Origin: Prinia subflava
Taxonomy: Eukaryota > Chordata > Aves > Passeriformes > Cisticolidae
Length of the DNA stretch: 64,000 bases
NCBI RefSeq assembly: GCF_021018805.1
Contig: NC_086283.1
Location: 20,508,162-20,572,161 of the forward strand
Direction of reading: 5' to 3'
Shown here piece after piece: positions 25,131-36,500 of this stretch. Positions within the stretch are counted from its first letter, which is position 1, and each line of letters starts with the position of its first letter. The notes below the pieces were generated by a model. The model saw only the letters and a program-made list of their open reading frames with translations. It had not been told where the DNA came from and ran no database searches. The translations under genes were made by a program, and so were the position numbers.

Positions 25131-28100
25131 CCAAAAGTCTGTTAGCTCAACTTTCAGATTGAGTTATTCAGACTTATTCCGAGGTGTCACCCCCTCAGAG
25201 ACATTGTCTGTCAGCCCCTGCTGCTGCAGGAGACCCCAAAGTCCTCTTGGAACTTCTCCTGTTGCAGGAACAGGCCCCAGCTCAGGGTGTACATTTGGCA
25301 TTTAGAATAGCTCTGTTGGAAACTCGGAGCTGCATTTTATTTTTATGATTTCATTTTCAAGTCTGAAAGGCACTTTTTAATATTAAATGGAAAATCCTGG
25401 TGATTGCCTCAATTCTGGAAACCCAGAATACATGATCAAGGCAACAGAGACCTTGGAGATGCAATATCTGCAGATTATTTGATGAATGGGTAGCCCAGGA
25501 TTTGATATAGAGTTAGTACAATTTTAACACCTAAATATTAATTCCAGTGCTTTTGTATTCCAAAGTTTAGTTCAGGCAATGGGGAAAGCCTTGAGATCCC
25601 AAATCCATGCTGAATCAGCTGGGAAAATCCCTTTTCCTTTCAGCTGTTTCAGAGTCAAAGCATTATTTTTCTCTGTGATATCACTGGCTTTTCAGAATTT
25701 ATTGCATTAGAATATTTTCATTTACCATCGATAGTTTTGTCTTTCTAATTTTAATTGTGTCTACCTTTATTTATGATCTGATAAAACAACTTGCTGGTGA
25801 TTTTAATACAAAAAAAAGTGGATCTTTCATAGTTGGTTAGCTTAATAATCTATTTGATCACCTTTATAACTCTTACTAAAATAGCTTGCAAGAAATACAG
25901 ATTGCACTAAAAAGTAAATTCTGCAATACAACACTCGTCAGAGTAGGAAGCTGCTTGCCTTCATTCCTAGTGTCATAAAGAAAATAGTGCACGTACTGAT
26001 TTCAGACTTTTAAAATTAATAACTTTAAAGCTATTTCAAAAACTTCCGAAGAAAACAGTAATTTTTATCAGAATGGACAAGGCTGCAATTCTGTCTTTGG
26101 GGTTTTTTTCTCTATTATTTCAGTAAAATTAATATATTTAGATTAATGGATCACTTCCCAGCCTAGAAGTTCTGTGCTTCATACTTCTGTGTCTCTGTGC
26201 TTTGCTTTTGCTGAGCTAGGTTTGACCAGCCACCACATTTTTCACATCTGTTGGAAAACCATTGTGTCCTTGGGCCCTTTTTCAGCCCTGTGACTGAATT
26301 TTCACAGTAGTTTTGTGTAATCTGTGTTGGCATTAACAAAGTATATCTTTATGTCCCTGGATCTCTTGGATTGAATAGGTGCTGATAAATTATATTTGAA
26401 TTGAGAAGTAAATTTAAGGGTTCAATGCATACAGAGTTAACAGTGACTTAATTCTTGTTTCCTCTGTTGCCTGTTCTTAAAAACTTGCTGGTTTTTAATG
26501 GGATAATTTGGTATCTGAATGAAGCACATCATCTGAGTGTCAGAGTTCTGCACACAGAGCTTTCAGAGGTGCTGAATTGGGTCTTTCATTGCTAGAGCAG
26601 CTGATTTGTGTGATCAGCAGCAGTTTGGAATTCTGAATTTAGAGGAAAGTTGGAAAATCCATTGAATTCTCAGGGAGGGTGAGGCTGTTGAATGCTTGCC
26701 TTTAAAGGAACTTTAAAATTAGAAAAACAGTGTATGGAAGTTATGAACATTTGAAATTAATAGTTTCTGTTCAGAGGGGGAATTCAAAACTGGGTGAAAA
26801 CTGGGTGAAATGATCCTGTGATCACAGTCAGGCATTGCACAGCACGAGGAGCATGTCCAGCACAGCCCAAAAAATTTCTACAGGCTAAAGGGTTGTTTGT
26901 TGTCCAAAGTCCCAGCATCAATTACTGTGACAAATAGAACACAGTCTGAAGAAGGAACTGCAGTTGTCCACACACAGAACTGATTCTATTGTAATTCAGC
27001 CATCCTGTCTGTCAGAGCAAAATCCAAAGTTTACAATAGCACATATGTGACCTGAGCATTGTGTCTCCCCTTTAATGGGCCTCAGTGTTAGAAAAACAAT
27101 TGCATTATGCTGTAGTTGGACTAGTATCTCTCAGGGCTTTTTATTAAATAATATACATCCTATGAAAACTGCTAGGTGATAGCACCATGTTCCAAATTAA
27201 TGAAATAAATACATAGGGAAAATATGTGTAATTTCAGAACACTGAAGATTCTCAGGCAGCTTTGATTGTCCATTGAGTCATATTTCAACTAAACCTCTGA
27301 AGGGATTCCCTTCAGTAGCAGCAGCTGAGGGACAGGCCCAGGATCACAGCGGACCCTGCAGTGAAGTTACATCAAACCTTTATTTCATTTACTATCTTCA
27401 GACCACAGTTTATTCAGTTCTAGGGAATAAAAAATACCTATTCCTGCCTAAAATGTGAGGGAATCTGGTTTGGTTTTTTTTCTCTCTTTGTTTTATGGCA
27501 GTTGGATTACTGGGTCAGGAGGGGAAAAAAAGGAGTTATAAAGTCTTATATACCAAATTACATTTTGTGTTGTTAATTTTTGTTCTGTGTTAGTTATTCA
27601 CTCATTTCTTTAGTGAATATCACACAGGTGATAACACTACAGAGGAATTCAGTTATTCTACATCCTTGACACAAACTGACAAATTTCCAACACATTCTTC
27701 ATTTTTGCAAGTGCCTTATATTTTTTGCTTACATGCTAGAGATCTTCAGATTTCCTGCATTCTTTACAGCAGGAATAATAGTCAGGTGTGTTTCAGAATG
27801 GTGATATGGAACCAAATATTCCAAAGTTGGTGGTAGAGTTGTAGCAGCTGTGGAGTCAGACATAAAAGCCACTGCAACACCCTCAGTTTTCCCACAGTGC
27901 AATTTGAAAATTAATAAGGATTTGATAAATATTTGTTGTCAGGATCTTTTGGCTTAAACATCTTAATTTTTTTTTTAATATATATTAGTGTCCTGCCAAA
28001 TCTTTTGCTTTGACTCTCTCTGCTTTCTGTAGACTTTAAAACTATTGCCTAGGGACTTTTCAAGGGAAACAGACTTTTTTATAAATTACCAGCAAAAAGG

Positions 28101-28657
28101 GTAAAATTTGGCAATTAAAAAAAGACTCTTTTTTTGCTGTTACATTTATTATCATCAAAGGTTTCTTTAACTGATTGCTTATCAGCAAAGTCAACAACAA
28201 AATTGGAAACTGGACAATTTTCCCCCATTATCAAAAAAGAAAACATTTTCCAACCCCTTTTTTCCCACTTTGTATTTTTTAGAAGAATGACTACAGCATG
28301 CAGATTGGACTCAAAAGTCCTCAAACCTCTTCCTGCCTTCTTTGTTTTAACTGGAGTTGAAAATTTTGATATAAAAAAAAATCAATACGTTAGTCTGAGA
28401 CCATCTGAAAATAGGCTTCTGTAGATCATTAATACAGAAATATTGAGTTGAGGATTTTGTGACCATTTTAAATAAGTTTGCTTTTTTCAATAATTATCTA
28501 ATAATTATTCAATAATGCAGTAAATATCTAATCATCCACAATTACTCTTCTATCTGCTAAACCTTCCTTGAAGTTCAGGTAAAATTACTTCAAACAACCT
28601 TGTTTGAGTTCAAAATATTTGCCATCTGAAATTTCAGCTCAGCATTGCTGGAGCTGC
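25131..28657. other. Non-coding, no gene recognised
   Basis: AT-rich sequence. An exact 11-bp tandem duplication (AAAACTGGGTG) lies at 26786-26807. No RNA gene, known repeat or protein-like frame was found. Confidence 0.5.
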
Positions 28658-28942
28658 TCAGTAGCCATTTAACGGGAAAAATAAACCCAAAACCCAGAAA
28701 CTCTTTTGTTCTTCTGTTAGGAATTTTTCTGGTTTCCTTTTCCAAGGGGGTTTCAGTTTCCCCACAGTAAGAGGGGCTGTCTTTTCACAGAGGGTCAGCA
28801 CCAGCACAGGGCTCTTGCTGAGTTCCTTGAGGTGTCTCTGGAAGGAGGGAAGCTTTGGGATGAGCTGATTCCCTGGATATAACTCCATAGTCCAAACGTG
28901 GCAGCATTCCTTACACAACTCGGGAGCTGCCACCCCACTCAT
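28658..28942 (-). CDS. Possible ORF or exon, unrecognised
   Basis: A 94-codon minus-strand frame begins at an ATG with purine at -3 (GTGAAATGA); the frame is open upstream for about 20 further codons, to a TAA. The translation is reasonably balanced, with a basic central part (KLKPPWKRKPEKF) and an early cysteine cluster (CKECC), then a hydrophobic end. No domain, signal peptide or repeat is recognised. An acceptor-like CCCTGCAG lies just upstream of the ATG, in frame. It is on the same strand as the larger frame at 29379-29828, about 440 bp downstream of it, which is why it is listed. It is likely a chance frame, but worth a translated search. Confidence 0.1.
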   Translation of the reverse strand: MSGVAAPELCKECCHVWTMELYPGNQLIPKLPSFQRHLKELSKSPVLVLTLCEKTAPLTVGKLKPPWKRKPEKFLTEEQKSFWVLGLFFPLNGY

Positions 28943-29378
28943 TTCACAGGAACTGATGCAGGAGGTCTGCAGGGTTTGTGGGCTGTAATTATCCCGAGTA
29001 ATTTAAGAATCCATTTACCTTCTGCAGATGGAGATACAGTTTAATCAAATACAGTGTAAATCAGCCTTTATTAGCCACATTCTGTTGGCTATTATGGAGG
29101 TGTTAACGTTTAAAATGCTCCTGTATTAAAATGCTTCCCAGGTGAACAGGCACAGGTTTCAATTGTAAAACAGAATTCTGCAGTAATGACCAGCAAAGTG
29201 CTTTTTCTCCAGAGTTTGTGCTACTCTGAACAAAGACTCTTGATATTTCCAATCCACATGCCAATAATTAACAAAAAAAAATCTGATATGGTCAATAATA
29301 ACTGAAAAAATTTTGAAGCTGAAAATTTGCAATAATGCATTTCTATATTAAGATAATAGTTTCCGGATTTGCTTTTAA

Positions 29379-29828
29379 TTACTTCACGTGAAGGAATGCA
29401 AATCCAAATTCCTCCTGTAAATCCTTGATTGTGTGTGGGTTGAGATCTATTTCAATTTTCATGTACAGAGCTCTAGTTTTGGGAAATTCTGTATTAATAT
29501 TATTATTCCTCTTCTGGGGGGTGCAAAATGTAAATGCTTTGTGGATTTCTCTCATTAATGGTATAGCAAATGAATTATCCATATTGCACCTCAAAACATC
29601 CCAACCTCCACAACAGTTCTGCAGTAGAGAGGTGGTTCTACAGACCAGCAACAGAGCTGGGCTGGTGTTTATGGAGTCCTGTGTTATTGGGATGAACTTT
29701 TGGTCTGCACTTACAGCTAAAAGCCTTTTCTGAGGCTTTTCTAGTCCAAATGTAAGAGTATCTCTGTCAGAGCCTCGAAGTCTGCAGAGGCCTGTGGTGA
29801 TCTCAGGTATCAGGTGCAGCTCTTTCAT
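29379..29828 (-). CDS. Longest open frame in the window, unrecognised; possible exon or pseudogene
   Basis: The frame has 149 codons from ATG and stays open upstream to a TAA near 29907 (about 175 codons). The start context is good (GCTGCCATGA). The translation has an even, soluble-protein composition with charged residues throughout (for example MKELHLIPEITTGL at the N-terminus and TIKDLQEEFGF near the C-terminus). On the minus strand, a TATACAG acceptor match ends at 29878 and a GCT/GTAAGT donor match begins at 29714, outlining a possible 163-bp exon (29877 down to 29715); the polypyrimidine tract is poor. No family is recognised. The TIK..EE string slightly recalls part of L1-type ORF2, too weak to use. 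About 300 bp is also open on the plus strand, so chance is a serious alternative. Confidence 0.2.
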   Translation of the reverse strand: MKELHLIPEITTGLCRLRGSDRDTLTFGLEKPQKRLLAVSADQKFIPITQDSINTSPALLLVCRTTSLLQNCCGGWDVLRCNMDNSFAIPLMREIHKAFTFCTPQKRNNNINTEFPKTRALYMKIEIDLNPHTIKDLQEEFGFAFLHVK

Positions 29829-29907
29829 GGCAGCTACTTTGGCTGTTAACAGGATATGCCCATGATGAATTCCAAAACTGTATATAGGGACATTTTGGTG
29901 GGAATGT

Positions 29908-31345
29908 TAAGTGTTAGGATTTGACATCTCTGTGACTCAGAATAGCTTTAATATCCACTTTTTCAGGGTGGGGAATAGAAAGTTCCTTCAACCCCTTGAG
30001 CATCCAGTCTTTAAGGAAGGGTTATACCTATTTTTATGAGGAATAAGTCTGGCCTGGACCATCTCAGCTTGCATTTACTGCAGAGTTCTGTGTTTAGTGA
30101 CTGAGAACAGTATTTAATGTGCTCAGTTAGACCCTGGTTATAGCAAAGGCACCTGTTCAGTCGTCAGGTGGACTGGGTTGAGCTCTTCCTGGTTCACTGG
30201 ACACAAAAGCCATGGAAAGTTGTTAACGGCAGCCCAAAGTGATGATAATGAGAGTAATGAGACCCAGAGAGAAAAGGCAGAATGAAGACCAACAGCCGGG
30301 TGGAGAGCTGCATCCCATTTTCAAATGATGTATTTAAAATTGAATCGTGGGTGCAATATGAGCAGGGTTTCTTCTCAAAAGCTAAATGCTAATCATCAGC
30401 TCTGGTAAATTTATCTATTAGACACTGCCCTCTAGATTTATGTGAATTGTGAGTTTGGCTTACTCTGAATCTTGAGAAAATAATATAAATGGAAGGAATG
30501 CCAGCTGGCCTTTTGTTCCAAGGAATTAAAAAGAAAAGGAAAAACAAACATTTGATGGGGCTGGTAGTTGTTTGCTTTCTGGGCAAAAAGCAGCATCTAA
30601 TTTCCATTTATACATCCCTCACAGTGCTGGTGCTTTCAAGCTTCTCCACGTAAAAAGAGTGGAAATAGTTTCTCAGTTAATAAGTGCCAGTACTGGGTTT
30701 CTTGGATAAAAATGAGAGCTTTTGACATCTGTCATGTGGTGTCCTGATACAGTTTGCCCAGTTTGGGATTTTCTGCAATGAAATGCAGGCCCCATGTGGC
30801 CCAGGTGTTCTGAGTTAGTTATATAGGCAATAAGGTGCAAACTGGGCACCCGTGGCTAGTAAAGGGTTCTCTCCTGCCATCCCAAAAATAAAGGCATAAG
30901 ATCAAACCAAAATCAAGACTTTCCTTTTTCAATGCTGATACTGCCAGTGACACTTCAAATAGAAATGGCAAATATGTTTTAGATTGAGGGTTGGCCTTTA
31001 TGTTTTATTGTTATGTGTGTGTGAATCAATGATTTTGTGTAATAGTTTATTAATTAAATATTATATTTAATATCTTGTTGCATATGTTTGTTTAAATTAA
31101 CAACTTTTGAGTAGCTCAAACACTTTTGTGCTTAATAGGTAAATGACCAGTGTGAATATCCTCAGCTGTCCTGAATTAATGAAAGATTTACAGCTCTTCA
31201 TTTTTGCAAATGACACTGAAAACAGAATAAAAACTGTCAAATAGGGGAGCTATGGAGACTGGAAAATAAGGACAAGGAAACCAAACTTAGTTCTTTCTAA
31301 AAGCTAAGAAAGAATCTTAAGGTTCTAAAATATAAAGATTATGGT
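29908..31345. other. Non-coding, no gene recognised
   Basis: AT-rich sequence, including a TTAATTAAATATTATATTTAA-like run near 31048-31071. Nothing recognised. Confidence 0.5.
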
Positions 31346-31352
31346 GTTGTTG

Positions 31353-31422
<70 letters not shown>
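31346..31422 (+). repeat. Compound microsatellite (GTT)4(ATT)21-22
   Basis: Four GTT units (31346-31357) pass directly into an uninterrupted ATT array (31358-31422). It is perfect in the ATT part, so it is likely polymorphic in length. Confidence 0.95.
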
Positions 31423-33072
31423 CTCCTCTTGCATAGCAGTGGATTAAATTCAGCTGCTCTCAGGGATAAATGTGTGATCTATGTAAGAAGAGGGGATAAA
31501 AATCCATCATTTCTTCTAGAGCACCTTGAAAGCCATTTCTGGCAGTACAACTAAAATCTCCTATTTTTAGTGGAATTCACTCTGCTTCTTTGTGTCCCAT
31601 CCTGTTCAAAATGAAAGCGATCCTGAGCTGCTTTGTTTTGAACAATGCACTGGGTTCTGGCTATTTTTCTTGCTCTCATTCATATTTATTGTAATTTATT
31701 AATCTACATTGCCCGTAAGGACTTGGATTGAAAGTCCAAAGACTTTACATGCTGTGAAATTACCTCCCCCTCTGAAGTCGTGGCATTGGCTGGTCTAGGA
31801 TCTTTTTTTGTGTAAAACATCTCTTTCAGGAGTTCCCACTTCATGGTTCTGTGAGATTCTTGGGGTTTACAGCTTTCAACTAGCCTGGCATGCTTGCAGG
31901 ATTTAGCATTAAACAAATTCAGTAACTTTTTTTGTCAGTCTCCCAATTATTTTTTCCTTCAGGTGAGATACAAATAGGGTTGAGCAGCAGATTAAAGTGT
32001 TGCTGAAGGCTCTGATCTTCTGCCATCATCCTCAGGAATGTTATACATGTGTTTTTTTCATAACAAAACAAATAACCCTGACTATGTCATTTTTTTAATT
32101 CATACTTTCTGAAAAATGCTTTTTCTATGGTATAATCCCAAAGAAAGTCTCTACCTCCTGTCTCTGAAACTATTCCATTAGCAGCCTTTGCTCTGTGACA
32201 TAATGTTTGTCAAAGGAGAGATAAGAAAGAGAAGGCTTTTTGTGAAGGTTGTTTATTGGAAAGGAAAAACAAAGCAGTAAAACAGAACACATAAAAAATG
32301 AAAATTGCCATATAGTTTAATGAATATTTTGTAAAAATCATTTTCTATTCTCCTTCAAATCCATGATACCAGCACTGCTGGCTGCTTGTACATGATTTAT
32401 CATGTCAGATTATATTGCAGCAAGCTGACTATCTACCCTTTGACCTTGAAGACTCCTACTATGCTGCAATAAATTTTGGATTCTTAAAAGCAGCAAAGGA
32501 AAATGCTCTTTTAGACAGTTACTGAGCTTAAATACCTTCAAAAAGAGAGACTATTCTTTTTATTCTGCTTTGTGCTAAGAGATAATATTCTGTTGTTCTG
32601 GATTTATGTGGAAAAATATTTGGAATTTTTTGCATCTCTGACTTGGTGTGTGTGTGTCTGCAGCTAAATGTCATTTTCAGCACAAGTATGTGAACCATGT
32701 TAACAGAGCTTTTCCATGACAGCATTTGCTGAGCTGTGAAAAATGTGAAGTTCTCAGTGCAGCCCCTTTCAGAACCTGATTTTTAAGTATTTCAGCTTTG
32801 TGACAAACAATTGCTGTGGGATGAAAACCTGGAGAGACACCTGGTGAAACTAGGGAGCCTCAAATGTGTTCCTACATTCAGGAGACCTGGAGCCAGAGGC
32901 CAGCACTCAAGCCCAACACTTCTCCTTTACACACTAACCCACAGAATTATGTCAGTTGGCTCAAAAAATGCCTAGAAAATTGGTAAAATGTACAGTTTTT
33001 TGAAGCAGAAAATGTCAAACTCTCAATCTTTCCTCCTGCGGGGTCAGTGATTTCCTCTCAGGTTGCTGATTT
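31423..33072. other. Non-coding, no gene recognised
   Basis: AT-rich sequence. Short TG run at about 32646-32657. No gene, RNA or repeat family recognised. Confidence 0.5.
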
Positions 33073-33190
33073 TCACAGAAACCCAGCATGGGTTTGGGTG
33101 GAATGGACCCCAAAGCTCATCCCATTCTTCCTGATATCCAGTTTAGCCTGCCTTCCATCAGATTAAGGACATTCATGCCCACTACATGAC
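33073..33190 (-). mobile_element. CR1 LINE 3' fragment with internal deletion
   Basis: The left part (CACAGAA... then GGGTTTGGGTGGAATGGACC and AAAGCTCATCCCATTC) matches the reverse complement of the extreme CR1 3' end. The right part (TTCTTCCTGATATCC, then TTTAGCCTGCCTTCCATCAG and a terminal CACTACATG-type end) matches a section normally some 150-200 bp further inside the element. The junction near 33126 therefore marks an internal deletion. No coding remains. A duplicated TTGAGATCTC 10-mer lies just beyond, at 33219-33238. Confidence 0.75.
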
Positions 33191-33456
33191 TATTTTCATA
33201 TTTTCTGAATTGTGCATCTTGAGATCTCTTGAGATCTCTATTGTTTGTTTAATTGAATTGGTGAGTGGATCCAAAAGCCTTGATGTTTGGGGAAAGGCTG
33301 GGTTGTTTCCAAAGGAGAAAAAACAAAACAAAAAAAACCAACAACGATAAAAAACCCCACCCATCTATAAAGTGTATTTTAGTTAGGGAATAATTAAATT
33401 TGTGATGTAGTTGAAAGGACCAACTTTAAACAAGGAACTGTAGTAGGCAGTTCTCA

Positions 33457-33493
33457 TTTTTCTTTTTTTCTTTTTTTTTTTTTTTCTTTTTTT

Positions 33494-33525
<32 letters not shown>

Positions 33526-33538
33526 CTTTTTTTTTTCC
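33457..33538 (+). repeat. Polypyrimidine (T4-14 C)n tract
   Basis: About 80 bp made almost wholly of T runs separated by single C residues. It is a homopurine/homopyrimidine tract with uneven unit length. Confidence 0.9.
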
Positions 33539-36500
33539 ATAGAAATCTGTATTTTGGTCTCTAAAACCTTCAGAACCATACTTTGCAGAGCCTGTCTGCA
33601 GAGAATATATCTGCTAAATACATGTTTTGTAAAGATTCTGTTACATAAAGGGTTCAGTGCTGTGGGGTTTCCCTCTTCTGTTCCTTAATGTGGTCCTTAA
33701 AATCTTCCACCTATGTAATTAAGCTTGCTCTTGTCTCAACCTGTTTAATCACAGGAATTTTAGGCTAATGACACCTCATCCACTGATGAGCCCAAATTTC
33801 ATGGCCACTTTATTCTGCTTTGTGGTAAAGATACTGAAGAGCCTCTTCACCCATGAATAAAAATAAATAAATTACACATATCTCTATTGAGCAAGGTAAA
33901 TTGTGCACTGGAGCACTCAGAGAAGCACCAGCTCCAGGAATGTTTGACTTTGATCCTCGGGAATGGATCTGTGCAGAGGAGGGGTCCTGGGGGGAGCTGT
34001 GTAAGAATAGAGTGGCTGATCACTAATGTAAATTATTAACCATTTTGCAAAGGTGTGCAGCCCAGTGGTGGTCCAGCAGAAGGCCACATGGAAAAGGCAG
34101 TGACAGTTTTGGTATTCAACTCATTTTTTCCGTACTGAATTGGAGGACCCTTCTGTGAAGGAGAAAGGAATTTCAATTTCTATGTCACTTCTGTCATTCA
34201 GATAATGACAACTGAATGAAACTTTTTGTAACTCAACCACAAAAAATGGTATTTATTCTGAAAATGCCTTTACATGAAAATAGACCTGGACATTTAAAGC
34301 TGTAACTTTCCATTCTTCATCATGTGAAGATGAAGAAACATAGGCTTTGTCCTTTCTTTCTTTCTTTTCTGATTTTACTGAAGACTTGCATGTTATTAAT
34401 AACATCTTAAACCATGCGGACTTCTTTATTCAGTACGAAAAGATTTGTCAAAATCAAACCCAAGAATCAATATTTTTATTATTATTTTGAATTATCATTT
34501 AAAAAAGAAATTTCATTACTGGAAATATTAATTTAAAATGAAAAGCAGAAAAAAATACATTGAAATTATTATAAAGAGTAAAAATACAAATATTAAGATG
34601 TATAAGCTAGGCTTTATGTGTAAAACTCTTATATGATAAATAGTAAAAAAAAAAAAAAAAAGCATGGAATATTAAGAAGAAAATCATTGATTTATAACCC
34701 AGCGACATCACCTGTGGAGGAGTCCATGGTTCTAATGCAGGCTCAGATGCTGATTTTTATTTCCTTCAAGTGTTCATTGAGTGCAGTCTAAAACAATTGA
34801 GCAGCTCTCTTTTCAGAACTAGCAATGGTAATCCAATGAAATATCTCATTGATTGGGATACTGCCTCTCCTTATTATGCCTTCTGCTGTTCATGGAATTT
34901 TAATTTATTTCCTCTGTGCTGTCACACCTTGAGAGAAGGAGGAGAATTTAATTGTTCTGGCTTTCCCCTGAACTGGAAGAAACATTTTTCCTGCAGCTCT
35001 GCCCAGGACCCACAGGCAGCAGCTTCAACATTAACCTGATAGAAGGAGCTCGAACTTTTTGCTACACCTTAAGGAATTCTATGTTGATTGAAAAGATTCA
35101 CACATGACCTGAGTTTCTATTTTTGCCTAGTAAATATTAGGACAAAATATGTGAAGCCCTTTAGTGCTGACCAAGTATTACAGTGGGATTCACTTAGCAG
35201 AGAATTTTGCACATGTCGTACTGGAGGACAACAAAAAGTAAGAATTATCTGTCATGTCTGTAAGCAGTAATACCTTTACAAATGGTAGTGGATTTAGGGA
35301 ACTCTTCTGGTTTTTAATCTACTTTCAATAATTCATTAACATGCACTTTAACCTTAATCGCCAATCCCCACAGGATTCATGTGCTGTGCCAAACGAGATT
35401 TCTCATAGGCAAAATTAATTTTCTACAAATAACTTCCCTATTTTTCCTGATTCAGGAGCACCAGAAGGTAGCACAGCTTTGGTGATTTGATCTCGATACA
35501 TGAGATTTCAGCACTTGTTTTAGCCGGTGTTCTTGTGTATTGAATTTTCATTTTTAGACTGCTTAAATATTGGGTGTGACTTCAAGAAGGATATGATTCA
35601 TTTAGATGGAACAGCTTCTAGGTATCTGTATTGGTGCTTATTAATTACTTTAGCAGAAGTGTTTTGTTCCTTCAGTTCCTCTGGAGGATTAAATACCACA
35701 TAACATATGTTAGATTTTGGCAATCTTATGTTTACAGAAGTTTAAAAAATATTTTGAGCAGTTGTGCATGAAATTATTTAATATCCCTCATGAGAGGAAA
35801 CGCTAACAATGTTAAACCCAAATACAACCACTTTCTATGAATACTTTTTTCGTATCTCATGAGAAGGTGCTGAATTGGAATGGAATGGAATATAAAATGC
35901 CCACATTTTGAGCTCTGGAAAATCAAGCGAACAATGATACCTGAACACAAATATTAAGAGAGGAAAATGTAGCACTGAAAACAATTGAAAATAACACATA
36001 TTGGCCCAGTTGCAGTCCCTAAGTAGGAAAAAAGCTGAGTTTGTTCCAGAAGTATATCTAAATTAAATATTTGAGAGTCAGATTATTGTACAGCAACACA
36101 AACACATTGAGGATGTAGCGAGTTCTTAAATTTTCTTTATTTTCTTAAGTTTTGTGCCATTATAGAGATGATGACACATCAGAAGCTAATTCTTAAATTA
36201 AATAGAAATGGCCTGTGCAGGAGAATTGGGAGTTGCCCCTCCTTTGCCTTCCCCAGCTGGCACAGCACTGTCTTCCTCTGGAGTGAGGTTTTAGGAACTG
36301 GAGAAAAGAGAATTTTCTCTTTCTGTATCAAACTTTGGAATCACACCTTGCTACTCAAGTTCTTCCTTTCACCTCCTGTTACACCCGCTGCTGGCTTTAG
36401 AGGGGACAAAACTCTCCAGAAGAAATTTTTCCTCTCTGCCCTCTACTCCCACCTGGGTTCCCGTGGGGATGTAGAGCTCATCCCATCACAACCAAGACTG

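Noticed and set aside
31196..31265. Possible CR1 reverse-transcriptase remnant (TTTGCAAATGACACT)
   Set aside because: A single 14-15 bp partial match to the 'tttgcagatgacac' stretch without any flanking agreement.
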